DNA of 64,000 nucleotides from Chryseobacterium sp. Leaf405 (GTDB lineage: Bacteria > Bacteroidota > Bacteroidia > Flavobacteriales > Weeksellaceae): positions 419,862 through 483,861 of the forward strand of contig NZ_LMQN01000015.1 in NCBI RefSeq assembly GCF_001425355.1, read 5' to 3'. Positions 40,337-50,553 of this stretch are shown here, piece by piece. The notes under the pieces were generated by a model. That model did not search any database, was not told where the DNA came from, and worked only from the letters and a program-made list of their open reading frames with translations. The translations under genes and the position numbers were made by a program. Position 1 is the first letter of the stretch; every line of letters starts with the position of its first letter.

Positions 40337-41533
40337 ATGAAAAAGAAATTCACTTGGAAAAAAGCCATTTATATTGTCCTTGGACTTGTATTTGCCGTGG
40401 CGTTATTCTCAGGAATCGGATATCTTGTAAAATCAAATTCTAAGGAAAGTGAAGCTTTTCTTACCAGAAAACCAACCGTTCAGAATATGGATGATAAGGT
40501 AATGGCAACAGGAAAAATTGTTCCCAAAGAAGAAATCGAGATCAAACCGAATATCGCAGGGATTATCGACAAAATTTTGGTAGAAGAAGGAGATAGAGTA
40601 GAAGCCGGCCAGTTAATCGCAACGGTAAGAATCATCCCGAATCTTGCGGATGTAAACAGTGCGCAGCAGAATATTCAGAATTCTGAACTTCAAATCAGCA
40701 ATGCAAAAATGAATGTTGATAATATGCGCAAGCAGTTCGAAATGCAGGAAAAACTGTACAAACAAGGAGTTGCTTCAAAGCAGGAATATCTGAATGCACA
40801 GCAGCAGTTATATTCTACACAGCAGACATTGAAAAATGCAAATCAGCAACTGGTAACGGCACAAAAAACATTACAAATTGTAAAAACAGGTTCAACTCCG
40901 GAACTTAAAGGACTGGCGACAACTCAGATTCGTTCAAAAGCTTCAGGAACCGTTCTTGAAGTTCCTGTAAAAGTGGGAAGTCAGGTGATTGAAGCCAACT
41001 CTTTCAACGCAGGAACCACGATCTGTTCGATTGCGGATCTTAATTCTTTGATTTTCCAAGGTGAAATAGACGAAGCGCAAGCCGGAAAATTAAAGCAGGG
41101 AATGGAAATGAAAATCGTAATCGGTGCATTACAAAACAAGAGTTTCCCAGGTAAGCTGACGATGATCGCTCCGAAAGGAAAAGACAATAATGGAACCATT
41201 AAATTCCCGGTTGAAGGCGATGTGAACAATCCAAACAATGAATACATCAGAGCCGGATTTTCTGCCAACGGAGAAATCGTGCTGAGTTCTCAGAAAAATG
41301 CTTTGTTATTGGATGAATCATTGGTTCAGTACGAGAAGAAAAATGGGAAAGACGTTTCTTTCGTTGAGGTAAAACAGGCAGACGGAAAGTTCAAAAAAGT
41401 GTATGTGAAATTAGGGGCAAGTGATGGAATCAACGTTCAGGTTTTATCCGGAATCGATAAAAATGCAGATGTAAAAGTCTGGAATCCTTCCGACAAAGAC
41501 AAAGAAGAATTGAAAGAAAAGGCGAAGAAATAA
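40337..41533 (+). CDS. Periplasmic adaptor (HlyD/MacA type) of the ABC efflux system
   Basis: The membrane-fusion protein of 398 residues has an N-terminal anchor (about 8-28). A lipoyl/biotinyl-like half with EEIEIKPNIAGIIDKILVEE lies at 60-85, then a coiled coil at about 105-180 (QNIQNSELQISNAKMNVDNM). The second lipoyl half begins IRSKASGTVLEVPVKVGS. It would link the permeases to an outer-membrane TolC-like channel, which is not encoded in the window. A terminator follows directly, so it is the last gene of the operon. Confidence 0.92.
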   Translation: MKKKFTWKKAIYIVLGLVFAVALFSGIGYLVKSNSKESEAFLTRKPTVQNMDDKVMATGKIVPKEEIEIKPNIAGIIDKILVEEGDRVEAGQLIATVRIIPNLADVNSAQQNIQNSELQISNAKMNVDNMRKQFEMQEKLYKQGVASKQEYLNAQQQLYSTQQTLKNANQQLVTAQKTLQIVKTGSTPELKGLATTQIRSKASGTVLEVPVKVGSQVIEANSFNAGTTICSIADLNSLIFQGEIDEAQAGKLKQGMEMKIVIGALQNKSFPGKLTMIAPKGKDNNGTIKFPVEGDVNNPNNEYIRAGFSANGEIVLSSQKNALLLDESLVQYEKKNGKDVSFVEVKQADGKFKKVYVKLGASDGINVQVLSGIDKNADVKVWNPSDKDKEELKEKAKK

Positions 41534-41560
41534 TAAACTAGACTATATATTTTAAACTGT

Positions 41561-41592
41561 AATCCTGAGAAATTTTTCTCGGGATTTTTTTA
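41561..41592 (+). terminator. Terminator of the ABC efflux operon
   Basis: AATCCTGAGAAA pairs with TTTCTCGGGATT (one G-T pair), followed by T6. Confidence 0.85.
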
Positions 41593-41599
41593 TTAAAAT

Positions 41600-41735
41600 C
41601 TGTCCGGAACGTGGAAGCAATCTCAAAAAAATACACATCATTTTTTTGAGCTATTTCCTGCTTTCCGTTGCAATCTTTTTTTTTCAAAAAAGGATTTTCA
41701 CTTCAATCAGGGCTAAGTTGGAAGTTTACACTAAA
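41600..41735. repeat. Possible dispersed palindromic element
   Basis: A perfect 11-bp stem CTCAAAAAAAT/ATTTTTTTGAG (41622-41632 with 41640-41650) is followed by GCTATTTCCTGCTTTCCGTT and an AATC-T9-AAAAAAGGATT partial hairpin. The wording CTGCTTTCCG...CAATCTTTT and CACTTCAATCAGGGCTA resembles a flavobacterial intergenic repeat that I recall; copy number is unknown. Confidence 0.4.
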
Positions 41736-41755
41736 AACGGAAGCCATTTATTCAA

Positions 41756-42136
41756 TTAAGAAACTGAACAATTCTTACAATACCCGGAAATAAATCCATT
41801 AAAAGTAACAGACTGATAGCCTTGTGGTAATTTTACATCAACTTCGTTTGGCAGGCATTCAATTTGTTCACACGTCAGACATTTGAAGTGAAAGTGATTA
41901 TGCTGATGTTTCTTTTCAGAACAATTGATGCAAAAGGCAAAATAAAATTTTCCGTCATCACCCAGAATTTTGTGAACAATTCCGTCTTCGCAGAAGCTGT
42001 TTAAAACTCTGTAAATCGTTGCCCGATCCACAGCTTCTCCCAATTCTTTTTGTAAAACTTCCTGACTGACGGCAGATTTTGAATTCTTTAATGAGTCCAG
42101 AATTAATTGTTTGGTCGGTGTGTTTCGTTTTGCCAT
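41756..42136 (-). CDS. Fur-family transcriptional regulator
   Basis: The metal- or peroxide-responsive repressor of 126 residues has a winged-helix N-terminus (TKQLILDSLKNSKSAVSQEV, VDRATIYRVLNSFCEDGIVH). The C-terminal metal-binding half shows HQHNHFHFKCLTCEQIECLP and ends ISGYCKNCSVS, two Cys pairs for structural zinc and several His for regulatory metal. It could be Fur, Zur or PerR; sequence alone does not decide. The start at MAKRNTPTK is 4 bases after its -7 box, so the mRNA may be leaderless. It is divergent from a disulphide-reductase-like gene. Confidence 0.9.
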   Translation of the reverse strand: MAKRNTPTKQLILDSLKNSKSAVSQEVLQKELGEAVDRATIYRVLNSFCEDGIVHKILGDDGKFYFAFCINCSEKKHQHNHFHFKCLTCEQIECLPNEVDVKLPQGYQSVTFNGFISGYCKNCSVS

Positions 42137-42140
42137 GCTA

Positions 42141-42199
42141 CAAAGATAAAAAATATTATTGCGATAAAGTCGCATTAGTAAAAATTTGTTTTACCTTTG
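42141..42199. promoter_or_regulatory. Divergent promoters with a shared Fur-type operator
   Basis: The minus-strand box TATCTTTG at 42141-42148 serves the Fur-family gene and the plus-strand box TACCTTTG at 42192-42199 serves the flavoprotein gene. Between them the perfect inverted repeat TGCGA-TAAAG-TCGCA (42160-42174) lies at the -33 position of both promoters, well placed to control both genes. Confidence 0.65.
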
Positions 42200-42221
42200 T
42201 GATATCAATAAACAATAGATT

Positions 42222-43121
42222 ATGGAACAAAATTTTGACGTTATCATTATAGGAGGAAGCTACGCAGGATTATCTGCGGGAATGGCTTTGGGAAGATCTT
42301 TAAGAAATGTTTTAATTATTGATAGCGGAAAACCGTGTAACCGACAAACTCCGCATTCACACAATTTCATCACTCACGATGGGAAAACTCCGAAAGAAAT
42401 TTCTAATCTGGCAAAAGAGCAGGTTTTGAAATATGAAACCGTAAAATTCCATGACGGGATCGTGGTAAAAACGTCAAAAAATGAGGATAGCTTTGAAGTT
42501 GAAACTGAAAATGGAAAAATATTTCATGCTAAAAAAATAATTCTTGCTTCAGGAATTAAAGATATAATGCCTAATATTCCGGGATTTGCAGAATGTTGGG
42601 GAATTTCTGTGATTCATTGTCCATATTGTCACGGCTACGAAGTGAAAGGAAAAGTAACAGGAATTATGGCAAACGGAGATATGGCTTTTGATTTCTCAAA
42701 ACTTGTTTTTAATTTAACAAAAGACCTGACATTGTTTACCAACGGAAAATCGACATTAACTCAGGAACAGGTTGAAAAATTCAATCAAAATAAAATCAAT
42801 CTCAATGAAGATGAAATCAGTGAAATTGTACACAAAAACGGACAAATTGAAAAAGTAATCCTTAAAAACGGAAAGGAAATTTCATTGGAAGTTTTGTATG
42901 CAAAGATTCCTTTTGAACAGAATATTAAGGTTGAAGATTTGGGAATTGAATTAAACGAGCAAGGTTTTATTACAGTTGATATGATGCAGAAAACAAATAT
43001 TCCCGGAGTTTTTGCCTGCGGAGATAATGTAACGATGATGCGTTCGGTGGCCAATGCAGTTGCTCAGGGAAATTTTACGGGAGCGGTTGTGAATAAAGAA
43101 CTTTCGGAAGAAGAATTTTAA
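42222..43121 (+). CDS. Thioredoxin-reductase-like NAD(P)/FAD oxidoreductase
   Basis: The soluble flavoprotein of 299 residues has an FAD-binding GGSYAGLSAGMALG near 11-24, the redox pair CPYC at C133/C136 and the FAD-binding GVFACGDN near residue 262. Its layout equals thioredoxin reductase but the NAD(P)H Rossmann motif GxGxxA is replaced by MANGDMAFDFS. This sets it apart from canonical TrxB, so the partner protein or electron donor is uncertain. The divergent Fur-family gene and the shared operator suggest metal- or redox-dependent control. Confidence 0.82.
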   Translation: MEQNFDVIIIGGSYAGLSAGMALGRSLRNVLIIDSGKPCNRQTPHSHNFITHDGKTPKEISNLAKEQVLKYETVKFHDGIVVKTSKNEDSFEVETENGKIFHAKKIILASGIKDIMPNIPGFAECWGISVIHCPYCHGYEVKGKVTGIMANGDMAFDFSKLVFNLTKDLTLFTNGKSTLTQEQVEKFNQNKINLNEDEISEIVHKNGQIEKVILKNGKEISLEVLYAKIPFEQNIKVEDLGIELNEQGFITVDMMQKTNIPGVFACGDNVTMMRSVANAVAQGNFTGAVVNKELSEEEF

Positions 43122-43214
43122 ATATTTAAATAATAGAAGGCGAATTTGCGAATTAAGGAATCACTCTTTCAAAAAATCATATTTGGCAATACTAAATTCT
43201 CGCTGAAAATTTCG

Positions 43215-43222
43215 TACTTTTG
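43215..43222 (+). promoter_or_regulatory. -7 promoter box of glyA (TACTTTTG)
   Basis: Exact TAnnTTTG, 30 bases before the glyA ATG. A TTTG at 43182 is too far upstream to be a -33 element. Confidence 0.6.
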
Positions 43223-43252
43223 GGGTGAAAAATTTCTAAAAATAAAAGTAAA

Positions 43253-44518
43253 ATGGACATAATTTTCGACCTGATTGAAAAAGAAAGACAGAGACAAACC
43301 CATGGTATTGAAATGATTGCATCAGAAAACTTCGTTTCTGAGAATGTGATGAAAGCAATGGGAAGTGTGTTGACAAACAAATATGCTGAAGGATATCCTG
43401 GTAAAAGATATTACGGAGGATGTGAGGTAGTAGATGAGGTTGAAGCTTTGGCAATCAATAGAGCTAAGGAACTTTTCGGAGTTGATTATGTAAATGTTCA
43501 GCCACACTCTGGTTCTCAGGCAAATGCTGCGGTTTACTTAGCAGTTTTGAAGCCGGGAGATAAAATTATGGGGATGGATCTTTCGATGGGAGGTCACCTT
43601 ACTCACGGTTCAGGTGTGAATTTCTCTGGGATTCAGTATGAAGTGGTTTCTTACGGTGTAAAAAAAGAAACGGGTCTTATCGATTATAATCAGATGAGAG
43701 AGGTAGCATTAAGAGAAAGACCAAAAATGATGATTGCCGGTTTCTCTGCTTATTCAAGAGATTTAGATTATGCTATTTATAGAGAAATTGCTGACGAAAT
43801 CGGAGCTACACTTTGGGCAGATATTGCTCACCCTGCAGGTTTGGTTGCTAAAGGTTTATTAAACAACCCATTTGAGCATTGCCACGTTGTTACAACTACG
43901 ACTCACAAAACGTTAAGAGGTCCAAGAGGTGGAATGATCATGATGGGTAAAGATTTTGAAAATACATACGGTCATAAAACTCCAAAAGGGGAAACCAAAA
44001 TGATGAGCCAGGTTCTTGACGGAGCTGTTTTCCCGGGAATTCAGGGAGGTCCGTTAGAGCACGTGATTGCAGGTAAAGCGGTAGCTTTTGCAGAAGCTTT
44101 GGATGTTCAGTTTGAAACGTATGCAAAACAAGTTCAGTCTAATGCTCAGGCTTTGGCAAATGCTATGATCAACAGAGGATTTGATATTGTGAGCGGAGGA
44201 ACAGACAATCACTTAATGCTTGTTGATCTTAGAAATAAAAATGTAAACGGTAAAGAAACGGAGAAAGCTTTGGTTCTTGCTGATATTACTTGTAATAAGA
44301 ATATGGTTCCTTTTGATGATAAGTCGCCGTTCACAACTTCTGGTATTAGATTGGGAACTGCTGCAATTACAACCAGAGGATTGAAAGAAAACGATATGGA
44401 TACGATTGCAGGATTTATTTCTGAAGTGGTTGATAATATCAAAAATGAAGAAGTTCTTACTTCTGTAAAAAATAAAGTTAACGAATTAATGGAAGGTGAA
44501 GCGTTATTTAATTATTAA
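43253..44518 (+). CDS. glyA: Serine hydroxymethyltransferase
   Basis: This PLP enzyme interconverts serine and glycine and loads tetrahydrofolate with a one-carbon unit. The PLP Schiff-base lysine is K219 in [19 protein letters not shown]. The N-terminal [20 protein letters not shown] and YPGKRYYGG motifs are typical. The full-length protein of 421 residues is cytoplasmic. It is monocistronic, with a terminator separating it from recX. Confidence 0.97.
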   Translation: MDIIFDLIEKERQRQTHGIEMIASENFVSENVMKAMGSVLTNKYAEGYPGKRYYGGCEVVDEVEALAINRAKELFGVDYVNVQPHSGSQANAAVYLAVLKPGDKIMGMDLSMGGHLTHGSGVNFSGIQYEVVSYGVKKETGLIDYNQMREVALRERPKMMIAGFSAYSRDLDYAIYREIADEIGATLWADIAHPAGLVAKGLLNNPFEHCHVVTTTTHKTLRGPRGGMIMMGKDFENTYGHKTPKGETKMMSQVLDGAVFPGIQGGPLEHVIAGKAVAFAEALDVQFETYAKQVQSNAQALANAMINRGFDIVSGGTDNHLMLVDLRNKNVNGKETEKALVLADITCNKNMVPFDDKSPFTTSGIRLGTAAITTRGLKENDMDTIAGFISEVVDNIKNEEVLTSVKNKVNELMEGEALFNY

Positions 44519-44540
44519 TATTTACCTTGTTTAGAATATA

Positions 44541-44568
44541 AAGAATGGGCGCTTGTCCATTCTTTTTT
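44541..44568 (+). terminator. Terminator after glyA
   Basis: AAGAATGG pairs with CCATTCTT, loop GCGCTTGT, followed by T6. It overlaps the upstream extension of the recX frame and shows that extension is not coding. Confidence 0.8.
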
Positions 44569-44580
44569 GCATCATTATAT

Positions 44581-45039
44581 ATGGAAAAGAAATCTTTCAC
44601 TTTTAATGAAATTAAACTGAAACTGATGAACTATTGTGTCTATCAGGATCGTTGTCATGCAGAAGTGGAGCAGAAAATGAAGGAATTTTTATTAATTGAT
44701 GAAGCTAAAGAAGAAATTATGCTTTATCTTTTAAAGGAAAACTATTTAAATGAAGAACGATTTACCAGAAGTTATATTCGGGGTAAATTCTATATAAAAC
44801 ATTGGGGAAAGACGAAAATTAAGATGAATTTGAAACAAAAGCAGATCTCCGAAAAATTGATCAGTAAATGTTTTGATGAAATTGATGAAGACGACTACCA
44901 AAAAACAATAAAGAAAATCTACGAAGATTACTACTCAAAACAAAATGGATTGAAGGAATATCAGCGAAAATCTAAGACCATAAAATATTTAATGAGCCGC
45001 GGTTTTGAATATGAGAAAATTAATGATATTTTTGACTAA
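44581..45039 (+). CDS. recX: Regulatory protein RecX
   Basis: RecX inhibits RecA filament extension. The 152-aa protein shows the three-helix RecX repeats, starting with FTFNEIKLKLMNYCVYQDRC, the middle YLNEERFTRSYIRGKFYIKH and a third repeat ending MSRGFEYEKINDIF. The start at MEKKSFTFNE is chosen because the upstream in-frame part lies inside the glyA terminator. recA is not adjacent here. Confidence 0.88.
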   Translation: MEKKSFTFNEIKLKLMNYCVYQDRCHAEVEQKMKEFLLIDEAKEEIMLYLLKENYLNEERFTRSYIRGKFYIKHWGKTKIKMNLKQKQISEKLISKCFDEIDEDDYQKTIKKIYEDYYSKQNGLKEYQRKSKTIKYLMSRGFEYEKINDIFD

Positions 45040-45391
45040 GTGTATTTTCAATCTGAAGTTAGGAGAGAATAAATTATTAAATATTTTCTTTACGTTGGAA
45101 TTTAATCGAAGTCAGAATTACAGGAAAAATAATTTTCATTTTGCAAAATGTGAAAAATAATTAAAATAATGAATTATTCATCCTATTTTGTTGGATGTCA
45201 ATTAAAAAGAATTTATTATACTCATTTAAATAGGCAAATAAATATATGTTTCATAAAGTACACACCAAATTTATTCTAAATTTTAAACGTAACATGAAAT
45301 TTTATTTTAATTTTGCATAAATGCCCAGATATTATTTTTATTCAAATAATAGGGTTTAGACATTTTTAATCTATGAACACCAATAAAGACA
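45040..45391. promoter_or_regulatory. Intergenic region and promoter of the capsule locus
   Basis: The region of about 350 bases is AT-rich. It holds a perfect 14-base palindrome CATTTTGCAAAATG at 45137-45150 and an exact -7 box TAATTTTG at 45308-45315, about 75 bases before the first capsule gene. The palindrome may be an operator. Confidence 0.6.
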
Positions 45392-47320
45392 ATGTACGAT
45401 TCTCTTAGAAGAAAAATTTTTGGAGGAGATAATGTTGTCAATCTCTCGGATGTAAGGTATCTTCCCAGATGGATAATACTCGTAATAGATATTATTATTC
45501 TGGTTATATCTTTATTTATTTCTACCTATATAATAGAAAAGATAGGTCAGAAAGAATTTATTTATCAGGATGATGAGAGTGTTGTTTTTCTCTCCATTAT
45601 TCTTGTTAATGTCTTTTTCATGTATGTTTTCAAGACATATGCGGGAATTATCAGGCATTCTACCTTTATAGACTTATTCAAATTACTTGTTTCATGTTTC
45701 TGTACGGCATTCGTTATCGGAATCTTTAACATTAGTTGTTTCTGGATGATGGGAGAAAAGTTCATGCTTAGCTCTTATCTGATTCTCTATTTTATTATTT
45801 CTTTTATGGGGCTGTTTCTTTTCAGACTGTATGTAAAAGAATTTTTTCATATTGTGAGAGAATACAGAAGAAGTGCTTTAAAGAAGAGAATTCTGGTTTT
45901 AGGGATTGATGAACAGTCAATAGCGATTGCAAGAGCAATTCTGGATAATCCAAGTCTGCCATACCATGTAGTAGGTTTTTTAACTCAGAGAACGGATTCT
46001 AAGAGAGCATCATTATTGGGCAAACCGATCCTTTCAAAAGAGAAAATTGAGCATAATACAAAAGAAGGTCTTTTAGTAGATGGTGTTATCATCATCAAAG
46101 AAATGATGTCTAAAGACGAGATGAATTCGTGGGTGAATTTATTTTTGGAAAAAGATCTTAGTATTTTTAAAGCTCCTTCTGTTCAGAAATTAAGAGATAG
46201 TGATCTTGGCGGATCTATCCGAAATCTGCAGATTGAAGATTTACTGAATAGAAAACCAATTAAAATTCAGAATGCAGAGATTGAAAGTCGACATTTCAAC
46301 AAAGCCATTCTGGTTACGGGCGGTGCCGGATCTATCGGAAGCGAAATCGTTAGACAGGTAGCGCAATTTAATCCTTCTTTAATTGTTGTATTAGACCAGG
46401 CAGAGACTCCTTTATACGACATTGAACTGGAGATGAGAAATAAATTCCCTCATATCCCATTTAAGTTTGTTTTGGCAGATGTTTGCAATAAAAATAGGAT
46501 AGAACCGTTGTTTCAAGCTTATAATTTCTCAATGGTTTATCATGCTGCGGCTTACAAGCACGTTCCTTTGGTAGAGGAAAACCCGAATGAAGGAATTATG
46601 GTAAATGTTTTGGGATCAAGGATTATTTCCACACTTTCAAGCAAATATAAGGTAAACAGGTTTGTGATGATCTCTACGGATAAGGCAGTAAATCCTACCA
46701 ATGTAATGGGAGCATCTAAAAGAGCGGCAGAATTATTTGTTCAGTCATTACAAAATGTGGAAGGCAACATAACCAAATTTATTACAACGAGATTTGGAAA
46801 TGTTTTGGGCTCAAACGGTTCTGTGATTCCTCACTTTAAGAAGCAAATTGAAGCCGGAGGTCCTGTCACAATTACACATCCCGATATTGTAAGATATTTT
46901 ATGACTATTCCTGAAGCTTGTGAATTGGTTTTACAGGCCGGTACAATGGGGAAAGGAGGTGAAATTTTTGTTTTTGACATGGGAGAGCCGGTTAAGATTC
47001 TTGATCTTGCAAAAAGAATGATAAAATTGTCTGGTTTTGAACCTGATATTGATATTAAAATCATCTATACAGGACTGAGACCTGGAGAAAAATTGTACGA
47101 AGAACTATTGAGTGATAATAGCAAGACACTTCCTACTCACAATGAAAAAATTATGGTATCTAAAGATCCTACAATGGAATTTAATGCTATCGACTCATTG
47201 ATAGAGCAAATTACCCAGTCTGCTTTTGAAAAAGATAAAGTAGCAGTCGTAAAAATATTGAAAATTATAGTGCCTGAATTTAGAAGCAATAATTCTATTT
47301 ATGAGGTGTTAGATAAATAA
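45392..47320 (+). CDS. Membrane nucleotide-sugar dehydratase (CapD/WbpM type)
   Basis: The enzyme is expected to act as a UDP-HexNAc 4,6-dehydratase, making a keto sugar for the capsule. Four N-terminal helices lie between about residues 20 and 150. A Rossmann domain follows with GGAGSIGS near 310-317 (VTGGAGSIGSEIVRQ), a middle STDKAVNPTNVMGASKR and the SMK-type catalytic residues M439 and K443. The length of 642 fits long membrane-bound CapD/WbpM proteins. It is the first gene of the locus. The exact product is inferred. Confidence 0.87.
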   Translation: MYDSLRRKIFGGDNVVNLSDVRYLPRWIILVIDIIILVISLFISTYIIEKIGQKEFIYQDDESVVFLSIILVNVFFMYVFKTYAGIIRHSTFIDLFKLLVSCFCTAFVIGIFNISCFWMMGEKFMLSSYLILYFIISFMGLFLFRLYVKEFFHIVREYRRSALKKRILVLGIDEQSIAIARAILDNPSLPYHVVGFLTQRTDSKRASLLGKPILSKEKIEHNTKEGLLVDGVIIIKEMMSKDEMNSWVNLFLEKDLSIFKAPSVQKLRDSDLGGSIRNLQIEDLLNRKPIKIQNAEIESRHFNKAILVTGGAGSIGSEIVRQVAQFNPSLIVVLDQAETPLYDIELEMRNKFPHIPFKFVLADVCNKNRIEPLFQAYNFSMVYHAAAYKHVPLVEENPNEGIMVNVLGSRIISTLSSKYKVNRFVMISTDKAVNPTNVMGASKRAAELFVQSLQNVEGNITKFITTRFGNVLGSNGSVIPHFKKQIEAGGPVTITHPDIVRYFMTIPEACELVLQAGTMGKGGEIFVFDMGEPVKILDLAKRMIKLSGFEPDIDIKIIYTGLRPGEKLYEELLSDNSKTLPTHNEKIMVSKDPTMEFNAIDSLIEQITQSAFEKDKVAVVKILKIIVPEFRSNNSIYEVLDK

Positions 47321-47359
47321 AACAAAAAATATAAATGTATATTTGTACAATTTTTAAAT

Positions 47360-48181
47360 ATGATGAAAAGTAAAGTACTGGTTATATTTTCGGCAATGGT
47401 ATTAGTATCATGTAAAACAAATCCTAATGCTCATAATGATTTAAATTACATGCAGAATATAGAGCAAACCGCCCTAGATAATGCTGCAAAAACTACAAAC
47501 AATACCATACAAACTGGCGATCAGCTGATTATTCTTATTACTGCTAAGGATATGGATGTTGTAAAACCATTTAATCAAAATTATTCTTCATCAGAATTTG
47601 TTCAGACCAATGCATTAGCTGGAGGAAATACTCCCGGACAGGGAAATGTCAATCTTTCGGGTCCTTCTTATATTGTTGATACAAACGGTGACATAGATTT
47701 TCCAATTTTAGGAAGACTCAATACATCAAATAAAACTTTAGTTGAATTTAAAAATGAGTTGAGAGCTAAAACGGCTGAGTTTGTTGTCAATCCAACGGTA
47801 AATGTGAGACTCGCTAATTTTAAAGTAACAGTTTTAGGTGAAGTAAACAGACAGGGTGATTATACTATTGCTAACGGACAGGGAACTATCTGGAATGCAC
47901 TTGGTATGGCGGGCGATCTTACTATGTATGGAAAGAGAACCGATGTTTTAATCATAAGAACAGAAAATGGCCAGATTACACATGGAAGAATCAATCTACA
48001 GGATGCCAATCTTATCAATTCACCATATTATAATTTGAAACAAGGCGATGCGATTATCGTTTCTGCAAACAATACAAAAGATGTAACTTCAAGACAAAAT
48101 CCAAACACACCTCTTATTTTATCTGCTATTTCAATAGGTGTTACGGCAGTAGCAGTAGCAGTAGGTTTATTTAAGAATTAA
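47360..48181 (+). CDS. Capsule export lipoprotein, Wza-like
   Basis: The outer-membrane polysaccharide export protein of 273 residues has a lipobox LVSC with the lipid-modified Cys at residue 18. It contains PES motifs ([20 protein letters not shown], then the SLBB-like [20 protein letters not shown]). A second half has [22 protein letters not shown]-terminal hydrophobic helix ([19 protein letters not shown]) fits the Wza-like transmembrane barrel helix. It lies directly upstream of the Wzc-like gene. Confidence 0.92.
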   Translation: MMKSKVLVIFSAMVLVSCKTNPNAHNDLNYMQNIEQTALDNAAKTTNNTIQTGDQLIILITAKDMDVVKPFNQNYSSSEFVQTNALAGGNTPGQGNVNLSGPSYIVDTNGDIDFPILGRLNTSNKTLVEFKNELRAKTAEFVVNPTVNVRLANFKVTVLGEVNRQGDYTIANGQGTIWNALGMAGDLTMYGKRTDVLIIRTENGQITHGRINLQDANLINSPYYNLKQGDAIIVSANNTKDVTSRQNPNTPLILSAISIGVTAVAVAVGLFKN

Positions 48182-48189
48182 TAGAAAAA

Positions 48190-50550
48190 ATGATGAAACA
48201 GAAAAATCATGTAGTGGAAGCAGAAGATTCTGAATTACATATTAGAGACATATTGCAGCCTTATTTAAAGAGTTGGTATTGGGTTGTAGCTAGTGTTATA
48301 GTAGGTGTTGTATTTGCTTATTTATACCTTAGAAAACAAGTGCCTGTTTTCGAGGTTGCCTCCACGGTTCTTATCAAAGATTCTAAAGCAAGCGGCGGAG
48401 GAACACAGGATTTTGCTGTATTAAGAGATATCTCAGGAATAGGTAAAATGGGAAGTAATGGGGTGGAGAATGAAATGGAAATTTTCAAATCCAAAACTCT
48501 TATAAAAGATATTGTTAAAGACTTAGCGCTTGAAACGGATATTTTTAATGGCGATATAAAACATGAACTTTTTGCGGAAACTTCTCCTATTAAAGTACGA
48601 GTGATTCAGGAGAAACAAACTTCCTCAAAAGTTTCTCGTCTGATGAATTTAAAGATAAATGGTAATCAATTAACATTGAGTTCGGAAGGACTTCCTGCCA
48701 TCACAACAACTTTTAATAAAATGATTAGTTTGCCGTTTGCCAACATCATAATATTAAAGAATGAAAAATTTGTAGGAAAGAAACCAACTGATTTACTATT
48801 GAATATTTCCAGCTTAGAAGCTAAAACAAATGGATATCAAGGGGCTCTTAACGTATCTTTAATTAATAAAGATGCTACGGTAATCAAGCTGGCAATGAAT
48901 TATGCTGAAACCAATAAAGCAAAAGTGATTATTAATAAATTGGTTCAGGTTTATAATGAAAATGCAATACTTGATAAAAATACAGAATCAAACAATACTG
49001 CAAAATTTATTGATGACCGTATCACGCAGGTAGGACGAGATTTAGGACAGGTTGAAAATGAAAAGGAAAGGTTCAAACAAAGTAATCAGATTTCTGATAT
49101 TGAAACTGAAATTAAATTAGGTTTAGAAACTAATGCTAGCGCAAAGGGTAAAGAGTTAGAAATTGATGCTCAACTAGAACTTACAGACGCATTATTGGGA
49201 TATGTTTCTAATCAGAATTCCTATCAGACATTGCCAGGAAATGTTGGTTTAAATAATCCAGGCGCTACAACCAATGTAGGAGCGTATAATCAATTGGTTT
49301 TGGAAAGAAACAGATTACTGGAAAATGCAACGCCTCAAAACCCCTTGGTTGTTGATATAACAAAACAGATTAATAATATTCGTGGTTCAATTATTCAAAG
49401 TTTACAAAAGAATAAAACTGGGCTTCAACTGGCGAAAAGTGGCTTGTCTTCTGAGCAAAATAATATTTCAGGGAAAATTGCCAAAGTTCCTGCACAAGAA
49501 AAGCTTTTCAGAAGTATTGAAAGACAACAGCAGATAAAAGAGTCTCTGTATCTACTATTATTGCAAAAGAGAGAAGAAACGGCAATTTCTATGGCAGTTA
49601 CAGCTCCTAAAGCAAGAGTTGTTGACGAGGCTTATGTTGGTAGTCAAATTGCTCCGAAAGCAATGATCATATTGTTGTCGGGATTTTTATTAGGGTTGAT
49701 CATTCCGTTAGGTATTATTTATCTTCAGCAGCTGTTTAACGATAAAGTAAAAACGAAGCACGATCTCGAAAAACTAACAAACAAAAAACCAATCATTGGA
49801 GAAATTCCAAGTATGGAGCGTGGTCAGGATGAACTTGTGAAAATCAACGATCTTTCGCCGATGGCTGAATCTTTCAGGATACTGATCACGAACATGATTT
49901 TCATGTTTCCAAAAAGTATAAAAAAGGGAAGAACGGTATTTGTAACCTCTACTGTAAAAGGTGAAGGAAAAACGCACGTATCCGTAAACCTTGCTTTGAC
50001 GATGGCAACTCCGAAAAAGAAGATCATTATCATTGGTTCAGATATAAGAAATCCTCAGTTGCAGCGATATAATACAGCAAGGAAAGGCTTGTCTGGTCTT
50101 ACAGAATTTCTTTATGATGATCATGTAACGGTAGATGAAATTGTTCATCAAAGTGCCTTTAATCCAAATCTGGATGTTATATTCTCCGGAAGCATACCGC
50201 CAAATCCTACAGAATTATTATCTAATGGAAGATATGAAGACCTTCTTGCAGATCTTAAAGAGAAATATGATTATATTATTATAGATACTGCACCATTGAT
50301 GCTGGTAACTGATACTTTACTTATTGCTGAGATGGCAGATGTTACGCTATATGTTACCAGATCCAAACACACTGAAAAATCGTTAATCGATTTTGCCAAC
50401 AAACAGATCGAAAGCCAAAGAATAAAGAATGTTGCTTTTGTTCTTAATGATGTGAGCAAAGAATACTTTGCTTATGGTAACAAATATGGCTATGGCTATG
50501 GTGCAGAACACAAAAGCTTTTTTGATAAAATAAAAAGTATTTTTAAATAA
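48190..50550 (+). CDS. Capsule chain-length tyrosine kinase, Wzc-like
   Basis: Inner-membrane Wzz domain (helices near residues 31-50 and 497-517) with a long periplasmic coiled coil, fused to a BY-kinase domain. The Walker A motif is KGEGKT at residues 590-595 (here with K before G, not P). Walker B is IIID at about 696-699. The C-terminus has a Tyr cluster at Y759, Y762, Y766, Y768 and Y770, as expected for autophosphorylation. The 786-residue length is full. It should control polymerisation and export together with the Wza-like lipoprotein. Confidence 0.93.
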   Translation: MMKQKNHVVEAEDSELHIRDILQPYLKSWYWVVASVIVGVVFAYLYLRKQVPVFEVASTVLIKDSKASGGGTQDFAVLRDISGIGKMGSNGVENEMEIFKSKTLIKDIVKDLALETDIFNGDIKHELFAETSPIKVRVIQEKQTSSKVSRLMNLKINGNQLTLSSEGLPAITTTFNKMISLPFANIIILKNEKFVGKKPTDLLLNISSLEAKTNGYQGALNVSLINKDATVIKLAMNYAETNKAKVIINKLVQVYNENAILDKNTESNNTAKFIDDRITQVGRDLGQVENEKERFKQSNQISDIETEIKLGLETNASAKGKELEIDAQLELTDALLGYVSNQNSYQTLPGNVGLNNPGATTNVGAYNQLVLERNRLLENATPQNPLVVDITKQINNIRGSIIQSLQKNKTGLQLAKSGLSSEQNNISGKIAKVPAQEKLFRSIERQQQIKESLYLLLLQKREETAISMAVTAPKARVVDEAYVGSQIAPKAMIILLSGFLLGLIIPLGIIYLQQLFNDKVKTKHDLEKLTNKKPIIGEIPSMERGQDELVKINDLSPMAESFRILITNMIFMFPKSIKKGRTVFVTSTVKGEGKTHVSVNLALTMATPKKKIIIIGSDIRNPQLQRYNTARKGLSGLTEFLYDDHVTVDEIVHQSAFNPNLDVIFSGSIPPNPTELLSNGRYEDLLADLKEKYDYIIIDTAPLMLVTDTLLIAEMADVTLYVTRSKHTEKSLIDFANKQIESQRIKNVAFVLNDVSKEYFAYGNKYGYGYGAEHKSFFDKIKSIFK

Positions 50551-50553
50551 CAA

